In this document: piece by piece, positions 1-9,231 of the stretch | Layout of the letters: each line of letters opens with the position of its first letter | Position numbering within the stretch: position 1 is the stretch's first letter | Assembly (NCBI RefSeq): GCF_009660225.1 | Contig: NZ_CP045920.1 | Span: 3,588,491 to 3,652,490, forward strand | DNA: 64,000 nucleotides | Source: Pseudactinotalea sp. HY158 | GTDB lineage: Bacteria; Actinomycetota; Actinomycetes; Actinomycetales; Beutenbergiaceae | Direction of reading: 5' to 3' | The notes under the pieces: generated by a model | What the model was told of the DNA's origin: nothing | Seen by the model: the letters and a program-made list of their open reading frames with translations, nothing else | The model's database searches: none | Translations under genes and position numbers: made by a program

Positions 1-317
1 GCACCGCGACCGGCGACTCGGGCCCGGACGCGCTCCTCGCCCTGGGCGCCCGCGGCGTCGTCATCACCGCCGGCGCCGGCCCCGTGACCTGGGTGGACGC
101 GCGCGGCTCGGGGCGCGTCGAGGTCCCACGGGTGGCGGTGCGCGACACCCTCGGCGCGGGCGATGCCTTCCATGGCGCGCTCGTGGCCGCGCTCACGCTG
201 GGCGCCGAGCTGGAGGCCGCCGTCCGCACCGCCGTCGAGGTCGCCTCGCTGCGCGTACGTGAGGTCGGGCCGCGCACGTACCTGCGCGCCGTGCGTGCAC
301 GCTTCGGCGGCCGATGA
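1..317 (+). CDS. PfkB-family carbohydrate kinase, C-terminal part (5' end outside window)
   Basis: Only the last ~105 residues are present; the frame is open from base 3 to a TGA at 315-317. The sequence DTLGAGDAFHGAL, about 35 residues into the stretch that begins at base 84, is the PfkB/ribokinase signature 2, which holds the catalytic Asp and the anion hole of GAGD. The preceding part (GVVITAGAGPVTWV) fits the strand that leads into the ATP site. PfkB kinases phosphorylate sugars or nucleosides with ATP in the cytoplasm. Substrate cannot be told from this fragment. It is convergent with the sortase gene that ends at 477; the 159 bases between hold no gene that I recognise. Confidence 0.85.
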   Translation, partial: TATGDSGPDALLALGARGVVITAGAGPVTWVDARGSGRVEVPRVAVRDTLGAGDAFHGALVAALTLGAELEAAVRTAVEVASLRVREVGPRTYLRAVRARFGGR

Positions 318-476
318 GGCGTACGGACGACGCAGCCTCCCTCGCCGTCTCGCTCACCACCGCGCGACGGGTCCGCGGCGGGGCCGCGCCGGGGCGCCGG
401 CGGCGGGGCATCCGAAGTACCCCGCCGCCGTCTCACCCTTCCCCGGCAGGCCGGGCGGGATTGGTGCCTGCCGTGT

Positions 477-1439
477 TCACCGGGCTCGGTCGATCGCGGC
501 GCCGGTGGAATCGGGAAGGGGAGCTGAAGGCGGGCCGTCCTGCCGTGGCACCCGGGGCCGGCCGGATCGCTGGACGTAGCCGCCGAGGATGAGGACGGCG
601 CCGCCGAGACCGGCCGCCCACCACGGAAAGCCCGGGCCGGGCGCGTCCACGGCCGCCGCCCGCACGTCGGCCGGTGGCGTCGGGAGGATGCGTTCGCCGG
701 TGACGAGGATGCGCTGGCTGTTGATTCCCAGCGGCGTGCACGTGACGAGGGTGACCTGGTCCGCTCCGGGCACGGGGTTGAGCGATTCGGTCTCGTCGGG
801 TTCGACCACGATGGTGCTGGTGACCTCGTAGGTGAGCACGTCGCCGAAGACGTAGATCTGGAACCGGTCGCCGACCTGCACGCGGTCGAGATGCGTGAAC
901 AGGGTCGCGGTCGCGAGGCCGCGGTGACCGGTGAGCACGGAGTGGGTGCCCTCGCCCCCGACGGGTAGGGCCGTTCCCTCGAGGTGGCCGATCCCCTCCT
1001 CGAGCACCCGCTCGCTCGTGCCGTGGTAGATCGGCAGGTCCACGCCGATCGCGGGGATGGTCAGGCGGGCCATGAGTCCGTGCGCGTCGGCGGCGAGCAG
1101 GTCGTCGTAGTCGACCGTCGTGGGCGCGCTCGTGTGCGCGAAGGGCAGCCGTTCGTTCGCGGCCACGACGGCGCCGCTGCGCAGGGCCGAGTTGTAGGAG
1201 CGCGCCTCGGCGAGCACCTTCTCCCGCCCGACCGGGCCGATCGCCGTCACCTCCTGCTGATAACCGTCGACCTCTCGGGCCTGGAGCACCGCGGAATACC
1301 AGCTGGCCGCGCTCGGATACAGCAGCACCGCGAGTCCCACGAGGGCCGTGAACGCGACGCCGAGGGCGAGCTTGGGCAGACGCCACCGGCGGCGTCTCGG
1401 CGGCGCCGGCGGCTGCGGCGGCGTCATGAGCATCGTCAT
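477..1439 (-). CDS. Class C (pilus-polymerising) sortase
   Basis: A membrane transpeptidase of 320 residues that should link pilin subunits through LPxTG cleavage. It has an N-terminal membrane segment (about residues 22-43), a lid region, the catalytic His of TGHRG (H172), the TLVTC motif (C234) and the Arg of SQRILVTG (R243), then a second hydrophobic segment near 273-288. Two membrane segments and a TLVTCTP motif are typical of class C rather than housekeeping sortases. The start at 1439 is chosen because AGGAGG lies 4-5 nt before it; a GTG at 1454 is possible. It is the last gene of the pilus operon, behind the backbone pilin, and a strong hairpin at 1509-1544 separates the two. Confidence 0.93.
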   Translation of the reverse strand: MTMLMTPPQPPAPPRRRRWRLPKLALGVAFTALVGLAVLLYPSAASWYSAVLQAREVDGYQQEVTAIGPVGREKVLAEARSYNSALRSGAVVAANERLPFAHTSAPTTVDYDDLLAADAHGLMARLTIPAIGVDLPIYHGTSERVLEEGIGHLEGTALPVGGEGTHSVLTGHRGLATATLFTHLDRVQVGDRFQIYVFGDVLTYEVTSTIVVEPDETESLNPVPGADQVTLVTCTPLGINSQRILVTGERILPTPPADVRAAAVDAPGPGFPWWAAGLGGAVLILGGYVQRSGRPRVPRQDGPPSAPLPDSTGAAIDRAR

Positions 1440-1508
1440 CGGGCCTCCTGCCACGGCGCACTGGGTCGGATGGGTGAGGGACGAGTCGGTTCGGGCGCCG
1501 AACCGACG

Positions 1509-1544
1509 GATGGTGGGAGGCGCCGGCCGGCACCTCCCACCATC
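1509..1544 (-). terminator. Intercistronic hairpin between pilin and sortase genes
   Basis: A 16-bp stem with GATGGTGGGAGG on one side and CCTCCCACCATC on the other closes over a small GC loop. It lies between the pilin stop (1577) and the sortase start (1439). No U-run follows, so it may act as a partial terminator or a 3' stabilising element that keeps pilin mRNA in excess over sortase mRNA. Confidence 0.6.
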
Positions 1545-1576
1545 ACGCTCCGCGTCGGTGCGTCAGGATCGCTCGG

Positions 1577-3079
1577 TCACAGGTTGGACCCGGCGTGCGA
1601 CTTGCGCCGGCCGATCACGATCGCCGCGCCGATCGCGAGGGCGATGAGCGCGAGGCCGCCGCCGATGAACAGGGCCGTGCCGGAGCTCCCGGTGAGCGGC
1701 AGCTCGAAGGGGGGCACCTGCGGGTTCTCCACGGTGACCGTGGCGTTCGTGGTCGTGCCCGGGAGCACGGTGAAGGCGACCCCGGACTCGGCGGCGGAGT
1801 AGTCGGCCGCGATCGTGTAGCCGGCGGGCGCCTGGGTCTCGACCACGTAGTAGGTGAGGTTGGCTCCCGTGCCGTTCTCCTGGGACTTGAGGCCCTCGAT
1901 CGTCACGGCGCCGCTCGCGTCGGAGACGAAGGTCGTCACGCCGCCCACGCTCACGGGGTTCGTGCCGGCGGCCGCGTCGGCCTCGGTCAGGTACACCTGG
2001 AACTCGGCGCCCTCGAGCGGGTTGCCCGGATCGGCGGCGTCGGTCTTGAGCAGGTTGATCGAGCCCCACGTGGTCTTGGGGGTATCGCTCTCGAAACCGT
2101 GGTCGTGGTCGGAGTCGTTGACGTAGAGGATGCCGGTGTTCGTGATCGTGCCGTCGCCGACGGAGTTGACGGTCGTGTCGATCGTCAGGGTCACGGTGCC
2201 GCCCTGGTTGGCGGCGAGCACCGCGATGCCGGCCGTCGTGAACTCGAGGGTGACGTTCTGCCCGGTGTTGACGAGCGTGTAGTCGCCGGTCGCGAGGGGC
2301 ACGTCGGTCGTGTCGTCCGCGGCCGTCAGGGTGACGGTCGCGCTCTGGTAGTCGAGGCGGGTGTCGAGGTCGTCCGTGATCTCGAAGCTGTCGAGGCTCT
2401 GCCCGTCCGGGATGTTCGGCACCCCGGCGGTGATGGGCCACACGACGGTGTCGCCGAGCCCGTGGGCACCGGAGTCGTCGACCTCCTTGGTGATGTCGGT
2501 GACCGGGTTCTTCGGATACACGTGCACGTCGGTCAGCCACGCGTTCTCGTTGGGGAACGGCACGGTGACGAGGAACGGGTCGGCGAGCTGGGTGATGTTG
2601 TTCGCGCCGGCGTCGGTCTCCGAGACGAGGTAGACACCGAGGTCGAGGCCAGTGAAGGCCGCCACGCCGCCGGCGGCGGTCACCTGCGTGTCGACCACGC
2701 TCGTCGTATAGGTGGTCGCGGGCGTCGCATCGTCGACGACGGCGCCGGTCGCATCGACGGACAGGTGCTCGGTCAGCTGCCAGCCGGCCGCGGTGGTCAG
2801 GTCGATGCCCGACACCTCGGCGATCGTGTAGGTGACGCCGTCGAGCGCTTCGAGACCGGTGAGCCCCGTCGTGATCTCCGTGCCGTCGTTGGGCAGGCCG
2901 GTCGCGTCGTCGGGCTGGGCGTACTTGTGCACGGTGACCGAGTAGGGCCCGTCGGGGAAGTTCGGTATGGCGGCGGATGCGGGGGCCGCGAGCGCGACCA
3001 TGCCCATCGCGCCGAGGGCCATCGCGCCCGTGGCGGCGGCGATGCCGCGCAGACGCCCACCCGTTGTCTGGATTGTCAT
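1577..3079 (-). CDS. LPxTG backbone pilin (SpaA/FimA type, isopeptide-forming)
   Basis: This 500-residue secreted protein should be the polymerised pilus shaft subunit. It has a signal peptide (about 1-37, ending ASA), a pilin motif WLTDVHVYPKN at 181-191 whose Lys190 is the expected nucleophile for class C sortase, SpaA-like beta-sandwich domains, an E-box VVETQAPAGY near residue 437 that promotes internal isopeptide bonds, and a sorting signal LPLTG at 460-464 followed by a hydrophobic segment and an RRK tail. The start at 3079 is preceded by AGGAG at good spacing; an upstream ATG at 3151 would add 24 unlikely residues before the signal peptide. The overall form resembles the Actinomyces FimA/FimP fimbrillins. 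It lies 76 bp after the adhesin gene and is probably co-transcribed with it. Confidence 0.93.
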   Translation of the reverse strand: MTIQTTGGRLRGIAAATGAMALGAMGMVALAAPASAAIPNFPDGPYSVTVHKYAQPDDATGLPNDGTEITTGLTGLEALDGVTYTIAEVSGIDLTTAAGWQLTEHLSVDATGAVVDDATPATTYTTSVVDTQVTAAGGVAAFTGLDLGVYLVSETDAGANNITQLADPFLVTVPFPNENAWLTDVHVYPKNPVTDITKEVDDSGAHGLGDTVVWPITAGVPNIPDGQSLDSFEITDDLDTRLDYQSATVTLTAADDTTDVPLATGDYTLVNTGQNVTLEFTTAGIAVLAANQGGTVTLTIDTTVNSVGDGTITNTGILYVNDSDHDHGFESDTPKTTWGSINLLKTDAADPGNPLEGAEFQVYLTEADAAAGTNPVSVGGVTTFVSDASGAVTIEGLKSQENGTGANLTYYVVETQAPAGYTIAADYSAAESGVAFTVLPGTTTNATVTVENPQVPPFELPLTGSSGTALFIGGGLALIALAIGAAIVIGRRKSHAGSNL

Positions 3080-3155
3080 GTCTCTCCTGCTCCAATCGAT
3101 GTAAGTCCCGCGCCGATTCCTCGGCCGAACATCTTGCGTGGTGGTGGTCATCGCC

Positions 3156-6100
3156 TCATGCGCGTCGCATCCTCGTGGTCCGTCGGTGCTGCCAGCCGGC
3201 CAGGGCCACTGCGGCGATCAGTCCCAGGGCGCCGAGCGCCAGGAACAGGTCCGTGCCCAGGCCGCCGGTGAGCGGCAGCGAGATCGCCGTCACGCCGGCG
3301 TTGACGAATCGGTACACGTCGTGTGCCCCGGCCTCGACGCTCACCGTGTCGGCGTCGACGTCGACCCACTCGGCGCCGTCCCAGTGCTGCAGCGCGAGCT
3401 GCAGGTACGCCGTGTCCTCGTGCCCGGCGGCCAGGGCCTCGGCGAGCGAGTAGCCGTGCCCGGGGCGCACCTCGAAGGTGCTGGCCGCGTTCGGATCGGT
3501 CGCGGCGCCGTCAGCGCCCGGAACCGTCGTCGGGGTCAGCCCCGCGACGCCGGCATCCGGGGTGGCGGTGAGGTCCCAATCGGACGGGCTGAGGTCCGAG
3601 CTGCCGTCGATGTGCTTGAGCACGGTGAGCAGCGCGGTCGTGTTCGTGATCGTGCAGGTCACGTCGGCCCCGAGGGGGACCTCGACCGCGCCGTCCGTGA
3701 CCGCGACCGCCTCCGAGTCGCTCGTGGCGCAGACCCATCCGCCGTCGGGGACGTAGGTCGCGGGGCCGCCGGCCTCGGCGAGCGCGTACGGCACGGTGGC
3801 CGTCACGGCGGCGGTGACCGGGGTGGTCGGCGAGTACGTGCCGCTCGGGCCCTCGAGCGCCGCGCTGCCGTCGGGCTTCGTCGCGCTCAGGGTCCAGGTG
3901 TCCGCCGTGACCGCGCCCACGTCGACCTGCTTGACGAGGCTGAGGGACTGCGTGCACTCGATCGTGTTCGTGATGTGGAACCGGCTCGTCCCCGCGGCCA
4001 CGGTCGCGTCGAAGGGAAGCCCGTAGTCCTCACCGGGGGTCGGCGCGAAGGTGGCGATCGTGCCCTCGAACGTGAGCACGGGGGGTTCGAGGATCGAGCA
4101 CCCGGGCAGGGCGTCGCCGTCGAGCGTGGCCACCTCGTCGATCGTCACGACCGAGCCGATGGTCCGCGAGTCGCTCGCGTCCCAGGCCCGGTTCTGGCCG
4201 TCGAGGGTCAGCTGCGCGTGCAGGCCCGCGGGCAGCGTCGACGCGTCTGCCGGAATGTCATAGGTCTCCACGACGTTTCCGGCGGAATCCTGCACGACCC
4301 ACTTCTTCGTCACGACGATGTTGCCCGTGCGGGGCGTGTTCGTGACGACGCACTCGACCGTCCCGTCGGTGAACGGCATCACGAAGGTCTGGGCCGCCAC
4401 GGCCACCGTGACGCCACCCTGGGTGCACGTGTACGTGGCGTTGTAGGACCCCTGGGCAGGGTCCGACCCGTGGCCGATGTTCTCCGCCAGCGTGACCGAG
4501 GAGCCGTAGGCCGCCGCGCCCGTCGCCACGTTGACCGTGTCGTGCTGCGGGTTCGTGCCGTCTGCCGTCGAGGTCGCCGTCGTCGCGTCGACGAGTGCGA
4601 AGCCGCTCATGCTCAGCTCGGCGGTGTCCCCGGCGATTGCTCCCTGCCAGCGCTTGGTGAACTCGATCGGGTTCGTCTTCGGCGCATTCGTGAAGGTGCA
4701 CACGACGTGCGCGCCCTCGTCGCCGGAGAGTGGGGGTGGGATCGTGACCACTCCCGCCGTGCCCGTGCCCGTGGCGATGACCGAACCGCCCGCCTCGCAT
4801 TCCCAGGTCGAGGTGTAGGCGCTCATCTGCGAGGAACCGGGGAAGGCGATGATCGCTTCGGAGAAGGAGTAGTCCGCCCCGGAGATCGCGGGCACCGGCC
4901 CGATCTGGGTGGGCTGGAGCCCGGTCGTGGTTCCGCTCGTGTCCTCGGTCGCGACCGTGACCGCGTCGCGCTCGAGCGTCAGCCTGAACTGGTCCGCGCT
5001 GGCCGCGCGGAGCGTGATGTCCTTGCGCACGGTGATCGTTCCCGGGGAGTTGCAGCTCGCGAGGTCGGTGCTGTCGACCAGGTTGCCGGTGTGCGTGCCG
5101 AGGGACGTCCAGGTCGTGGGGTCGTACTTGTACACGGTCGTGTCGGAGCCGAGGTAGATGGATCCGTCCGCGTCGAAGGCCACGCCGTTGACGGCGACCC
5201 CGCCGACGTCGAACGCGTGGGTCTGTGAGAGGTCGAGCGCGTTGTTCTCGGCCGCCGCGAGGGTGGCGGCGGTGATCATGAACTCGGTGACGTTGCCGTC
5301 GTCGTCGCTGGCGATGACGAACAGGTTGCCGTGCGCGTCGAAGGCCATGTCGCCGTTCGCGCCGACGAGCCCGCTGACGAAGTAGCCCACCTTGTCGAAC
5401 AGGCCGGTCCCGACGTCGTAGCGCCACAGCTGGAAGTTGTTCGAGGAGTCGTATCCGCCGAAGAAGTAGTCGCCGCTGGCGAAGTCGACCGCGCCGGCGA
5501 TCAGCTGCTGGGTCGTGTTCGAGTTGAGGGTGCCGAGCGACTCCCACGCATCCGTCGCCGGAAGGTAGCGGAGCACGGTCGCGTTGCTCAGCGGATCCTC
5601 GGCGGTGTCGCTGCTGAATCGCATGAAGGCGTAGACGACGGTGCCGCCGTCGCCGATCGCCAGGCCGTTGACGCTTCCGCCCGGGCCGTCGACGAAGGAG
5701 CTCCAGCTGCCCATCGTGGACACGGCGCCGGACGGGTCGATCTGGACCAGGTCGCCGCCGTCGTAGACCGAGTAGACGTAGCCGCTCGAGCAGACCGGCG
5801 CCTCCCCGACGGCCATCGGCTGCATGTCGGCCGGGTGAATGCCGGCCCGGTGAACGTCGGCGGAGCTCGGCCGGGCCGCCGATGCAGGCGCGTCCGCGGG
5901 CTCGGGTTCATCCGCGGGCTCGGGCTCGGCGACGTCGGGATCAGCGGGATCGGCGGGATCGGCGGGGTCAGCGGGATCGGCTGGATCGGCCTCACCGGTC
6001 GTGGCCACCGGCGCGTTCGTGAACGTGCAGGAGACGTCGGACGCCGACGTGACCGTCACGCTCGTGGCCCCGACCGTGACGTCGTCGCCGCCGGTGCACG

Positions 6101-6500
6101 TGAGGTCGTCGAGGACCCATCCCTGCGGCAGCTCCGCCTCGACCGTCACGGCCTCACCGGGAAGGAGTGCGCCCGTGAGCTCGTCCGGATCCTCCGGCGT
6201 CGGGGCGAGCGTGAACCCCTCGCCCCACGAGGAGCCGGCGACGTCGGAGGTCGACCCGTACGAGAACGAGGGCGCCTCGCCCGCCCCGATCGCCCCGGTC
6301 GCATCGCTCACGATCGTCAGCCGCGCGGGCTCCCGCTCAGCGGCGTTCCCGCCCGCCTCGCCGGCGCCTCCGGTCGTCGCGAAGGCCGCGATCGGCCCCG
6401 TGAGCAGGGCCAGGCAGCCACTCACGGTGGCGGCCACGAGCCTGCTTCTCCGTCTGGGTCGGACAGGGCTGGCGGCATGACGGAAGGCGGAGGTATGCAC
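3156..6500 (-). CDS. Large LPxTG surface protein, probable pilus tip adhesin
   Basis: This 1114-residue secreted protein has a signal peptide with an Arg-rich start (RPRRRSR, then a hydrophobic core to about residue 42), a low-complexity linker with five DPA repeats near 175-192 and acidic EPADEP repeats, then a segment around 230-490 that looks like beta-propeller blades (SSGYVYSVYDGGDLVQID, repeated VDFASGDYFFGG-like strands). Four or more immunoglobulin/prealbumin-like repeats follow, each ending in a C-x-x-TNxP type strand (CTFTNAP, CVVTNTP, CTITNTT). The C-terminal sorting signal LPLTG is at 1075-1079, followed by a hydrophobic helix and a HRRTTRMRRA tail. The start is GTG at 6500 with GGGAG upstream. 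As first gene of the operon with a pilin and a class C sortase, it fits the tip subunit. Its ligand is unknown; the propeller part suggests glycan or protein binding, but that is inference. Confidence 0.85.
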   Translation of the reverse strand: MHTSAFRHAASPVRPRRRSRLVAATVSGCLALLTGPIAAFATTGGAGEAGGNAAEREPARLTIVSDATGAIGAGEAPSFSYGSTSDVAGSSWGEGFTLAPTPEDPDELTGALLPGEAVTVEAELPQGWVLDDLTCTGGDDVTVGATSVTVTSASDVSCTFTNAPVATTGEADPADPADPADPADPADPDVAEPEPADEPEPADAPASAARPSSADVHRAGIHPADMQPMAVGEAPVCSSGYVYSVYDGGDLVQIDPSGAVSTMGSWSSFVDGPGGSVNGLAIGDGGTVVYAFMRFSSDTAEDPLSNATVLRYLPATDAWESLGTLNSNTTQQLIAGAVDFASGDYFFGGYDSSNNFQLWRYDVGTGLFDKVGYFVSGLVGANGDMAFDAHGNLFVIASDDDGNVTEFMITAATLAAAENNALDLSQTHAFDVGGVAVNGVAFDADGSIYLGSDTTVYKYDPTTWTSLGTHTGNLVDSTDLASCNSPGTITVRKDITLRAASADQFRLTLERDAVTVATEDTSGTTTGLQPTQIGPVPAISGADYSFSEAIIAFPGSSQMSAYTSTWECEAGGSVIATGTGTAGVVTIPPPLSGDEGAHVVCTFTNAPKTNPIEFTKRWQGAIAGDTAELSMSGFALVDATTATSTADGTNPQHDTVNVATGAAAYGSSVTLAENIGHGSDPAQGSYNATYTCTQGGVTVAVAAQTFVMPFTDGTVECVVTNTPRTGNIVVTKKWVVQDSAGNVVETYDIPADASTLPAGLHAQLTLDGQNRAWDASDSRTIGSVVTIDEVATLDGDALPGCSILEPPVLTFEGTIATFAPTPGEDYGLPFDATVAAGTSRFHITNTIECTQSLSLVKQVDVGAVTADTWTLSATKPDGSAALEGPSGTYSPTTPVTAAVTATVPYALAEAGGPATYVPDGGWVCATSDSEAVAVTDGAVEVPLGADVTCTITNTTALLTVLKHIDGSSDLSPSDWDLTATPDAGVAGLTPTTVPGADGAATDPNAASTFEVRPGHGYSLAEALAAGHEDTAYLQLALQHWDGAEWVDVDADTVSVEAGAHDVYRFVNAGVTAISLPLTGGLGTDLFLALGALGLIAAVALAGWQHRRTTRMRRA

Positions 6501-6698
6501 GATTACTCCCGGGACGGAATCGGAATGGATTCAGCCTATTGGAGCGGTGGTGTTCAATTCGAGCGCACAGGACCTTCGACCCATCACCCCGGGGTGGATT
6601 ATTCGATGATCGAGGGTGAGATGCGGGTGAATACAATAGTATCGCGGGTGATAGCCTTGAGGCGTACCGGACATCGGATGACCGGGCACCGGCCGCGG
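6501..6698. other. Intergenic leader/promoter region of the pilus operon
   Basis: About 200 bases, AT-richer than the flanking genes (attcaattcg, gaatacaatagtatcg). The pilus operon leader and promoter must lie here, and the lower GC agrees with a regulated promoter. TTGAAC on the minus strand near 6554 is a possible -35, but I see no convincing -10 at the right distance. No gene. Confidence 0.5.
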
Positions 6699-9092
6699 TC
6701 AGGGAATGAGCGCCAGCTGCCTGGCACGCTCCAATGCGTCGCCCCGGCCCGTGACATTCAATTTCTTATAAATGGATCTCAGGTGACTCTTGACGGAATT
6801 CACGCTCACGAATAGGCGATCGGCTATCTCGGCCACGGTGTGGTCCTGGGACCATTGCCGCAGCACGTCCAGTTCCCGCGGGGACAGCCGCACCATCCCC
6901 CGCAGCGGCTCCGGTCCCGGGGCGCCGACGGGTGCGCCGTCGAACACGTCCGCGAGCGCGGGCAGCAGCTCGACGAGGCGCGCGATCTCGCTCGGGGGCA
7001 CGTAGCTCCAGGCCCGCCAGTACCCCGACTCGCGGGTCAGCTCGAGGGCCGCGTCGAGCATATTCGTCGCCCGGTCGTCGCGACCGAGCCGGGCGGAGCC
7101 GAGCGCATCGAGCACGAGCAGCTGCGCGTGCAGGCGCGGGTTGAGGCGGGTCTCCTCGTCGACGAGCGCCGCCCCCGGCAGGCTCGCGCCCGTGATCCGC
7201 AGCACGCCCACGAGGTTGCCCTCGAGCCAGTCGATCCACGCCTTCGCCGACATGTCCCAGCCGGCCATGTCGCTCGTATCGGCGAGCACCTCCCGGGCGC
7301 GGGCGAGGCGACCCATGGTGACGAGCCGGTGAACATACGTCATGGTGATCGCCGTCCGCAGCGTCGGACTCTGCGCGGCCGCCCGCGCGCACCGCTCGGC
7401 GGCGTGATCGAGATCCTCCTCGGTGGAGGTGGCCCGCCGCGTCGGCAGCAGCACGAGCAGTTCGATATATGCGCCGAGGTCGGCGGTCGCGGGGGGCAGG
7501 TCCGCGAGGTCGCCCGGCGGGCCCGGCACCCGATCCTCGACCGGCCGGCCCTCGTCGAAGAGGAGCCGGCGCACGAGCCAGTCGCAGGCCCGGGCCGTCA
7601 CCGTGGCAGGCTCCCCGCCACCCGGGCCGTCACCGGCGATCCACCAGTCCCGGGCGGCCCGAACGAAGCCGCGGTGCAGGAGGCACAGCGCGAGCCCGCC
7701 CCACGCCTCACCCCGCAGCCGTGGATCGGGATGCCCGCTGAGCCGCCAGAACGCATCGGCGGCCCCCAGGTGCCGGCGCGCGAAGAACTGCGCCCAGGCC
7801 CAGCGCAGCCGCCACGGCCCGAGGTCGACCGCGCCGTCGGCGATCCCCTCCCCGGGGTCCGGGGCGGAGCCGGGCAGGAGGAACGTGCCGTCGACGAGTC
7901 CTCGCCGGCCGCGGCGCATTCCCGCCTCGCCGATCACCTCGGCGGCGAGGAACCGTGTCAGGTCCGACGCCGGCCCGAGCATCCCGAGGGCGCGCTCGAG
8001 CCGGCCCGGTGCCAGCACGGCCAGTTCGGACCAATGGGCCTCCACGAACTCGCGCAGGAGCCCGGCCTCGGCGCTGAGGATCGCCTGGGTGAGCGCGCGG
8101 CCGAGGTCGCCCCGGCCGGCATAGTGCACATGCAGGCGCGCGTTGACGCGGCGGATCGCCGCCGGCTCCATGCGCTCGTACAGGTCCGCCAGCGCCGGCG
8201 CCAGGACCGGTCCGAGCCGCCAGGCGTCGCCGGCGCGCTCGAGCGCGACGGGGCCCTCGTTCGAGAACGCCGCCAGGGTCCCGGGGGCCGGCCCGAGGAC
8301 GTCGGCGACGAGATCGTCGGTCACGTCGCCGACCACGCTGAGCAGGCGCAGCAGGTCGGACTGCCGGTGGAACTCCGGGTCGAGCAGGATGGTCTGCGCG
8401 TAGCCCAACAGGATCGCCCCGGGTCGCCACGGCGTGGGTTCGGGCGGTGGCAACTGCGCATCCCGCAGGGCCGCGATCACGGCGCCCGGCCACCCCCGCG
8501 TGCGTGCCACGAGCGCGTCCGCCTGCCCCGGGCGCAGGCCCCGGTCGAGGGATCCCGCGATCACGTGCACCTGCGCCGCGCCGAGGCGCAGATGCCCCTC
8601 GTCGACGAGCGTGATCCGGGCGCAGGACTCGCGGAAGGAGCGCAGGGCGCGCGACCGGCGGGCGATGATCACGAGCTGGGCCCCCGCCGCCCGGGCGAGT
8701 TCCGCGAGGCGGGCGTCGCCGTCCATAGGAAGCCGGTCGAGGCGATCGATCACGAGCGTCACGCGAGCCGCGCCCGCGGCGCCATCCGGGTCCGTCACGA
8801 CGCTGCTGAACTCGCGGATCCGCTCGAGCCGGGAGCGGACGTCCGCGAGGAATCGCTCGACCCCCAGCTCGAGGTCCACATCGACCCAGGCCCACAACCG
8901 GCCGGGCTCGGCCGCGAGCCAGGTCGCGACCGTGCCCGTCTTGCCGAAGCCGGGGGGTGCCTGCACGAGCACGGTCTCGGCGGCGCCGGCCAGGGCCGCC
9001 AGGGCCGCCGGCGCCGGCTCGAACCAGGCCGGAACGCGCGGGAGAACGGAGGAGTCCGGCACCACCTCTCCCACCTCCCACGGATCCGTCAC
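6699..9092 (-). CDS. LuxR-family regulator with N-terminal ATPase (MalT/LAL-like)
   Basis: A large transcription factor of 797 residues. The N-terminal STAND/AAA-like ATPase has Walker A APPGFGKT at 45-52 and a Walker-B-like VTLVIDRLDRL near 110. A long alpha-helical, TPR-like middle follows. The C-terminal LuxR-type HTH (LSPRELDVLRQWSQ to VKSHLRSIYKKL, about 730-775) binds DNA. Such proteins bind ATP and an inducer, then activate target promoters. It sits directly upstream of the pilus operon in the same orientation, with ~200 bp between, so pilus genes are the natural target. The start is a GTG at 9092 with a weak ribosome site; a GTG about ten codons later is also possible. Confidence 0.88.
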   Translation of the reverse strand: MTDPWEVGEVVPDSSVLPRVPAWFEPAPAALAALAGAAETVLVQAPPGFGKTGTVATWLAAEPGRLWAWVDVDLELGVERFLADVRSRLERIREFSSVVTDPDGAAGAARVTLVIDRLDRLPMDGDARLAELARAAGAQLVIIARRSRALRSFRESCARITLVDEGHLRLGAAQVHVIAGSLDRGLRPGQADALVARTRGWPGAVIAALRDAQLPPPEPTPWRPGAILLGYAQTILLDPEFHRQSDLLRLLSVVGDVTDDLVADVLGPAPGTLAAFSNEGPVALERAGDAWRLGPVLAPALADLYERMEPAAIRRVNARLHVHYAGRGDLGRALTQAILSAEAGLLREFVEAHWSELAVLAPGRLERALGMLGPASDLTRFLAAEVIGEAGMRRGRRGLVDGTFLLPGSAPDPGEGIADGAVDLGPWRLRWAWAQFFARRHLGAADAFWRLSGHPDPRLRGEAWGGLALCLLHRGFVRAARDWWIAGDGPGGGEPATVTARACDWLVRRLLFDEGRPVEDRVPGPPGDLADLPPATADLGAYIELLVLLPTRRATSTEEDLDHAAERCARAAAQSPTLRTAITMTYVHRLVTMGRLARAREVLADTSDMAGWDMSAKAWIDWLEGNLVGVLRITGASLPGAALVDEETRLNPRLHAQLLVLDALGSARLGRDDRATNMLDAALELTRESGYWRAWSYVPPSEIARLVELLPALADVFDGAPVGAPGPEPLRGMVRLSPRELDVLRQWSQDHTVAEIADRLFVSVNSVKSHLRSIYKKLNVTGRGDALERARQLALIP

Positions 9093-9231
9093 ATCGTCGA
9101 ACTCTCGGCGAAACCCGCCGACCTACTGTGCCAGGCTCTCGCACCGCCCGATCGTCCGACTCATCGGGCTCCGCTGCTTCGTCGCGACTCCCGGAGCCCT
9201 CGGGGTGCTCCCGCCATTCGGCCGCATGTCA

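Noticed and set aside
3138..5228. Open frame of 696 codons on the plus strand across the adhesin gene
   Set aside because: It is antisense to the LPxTG adhesin and made of Arg/Val/Gly-rich low-complexity sequence.
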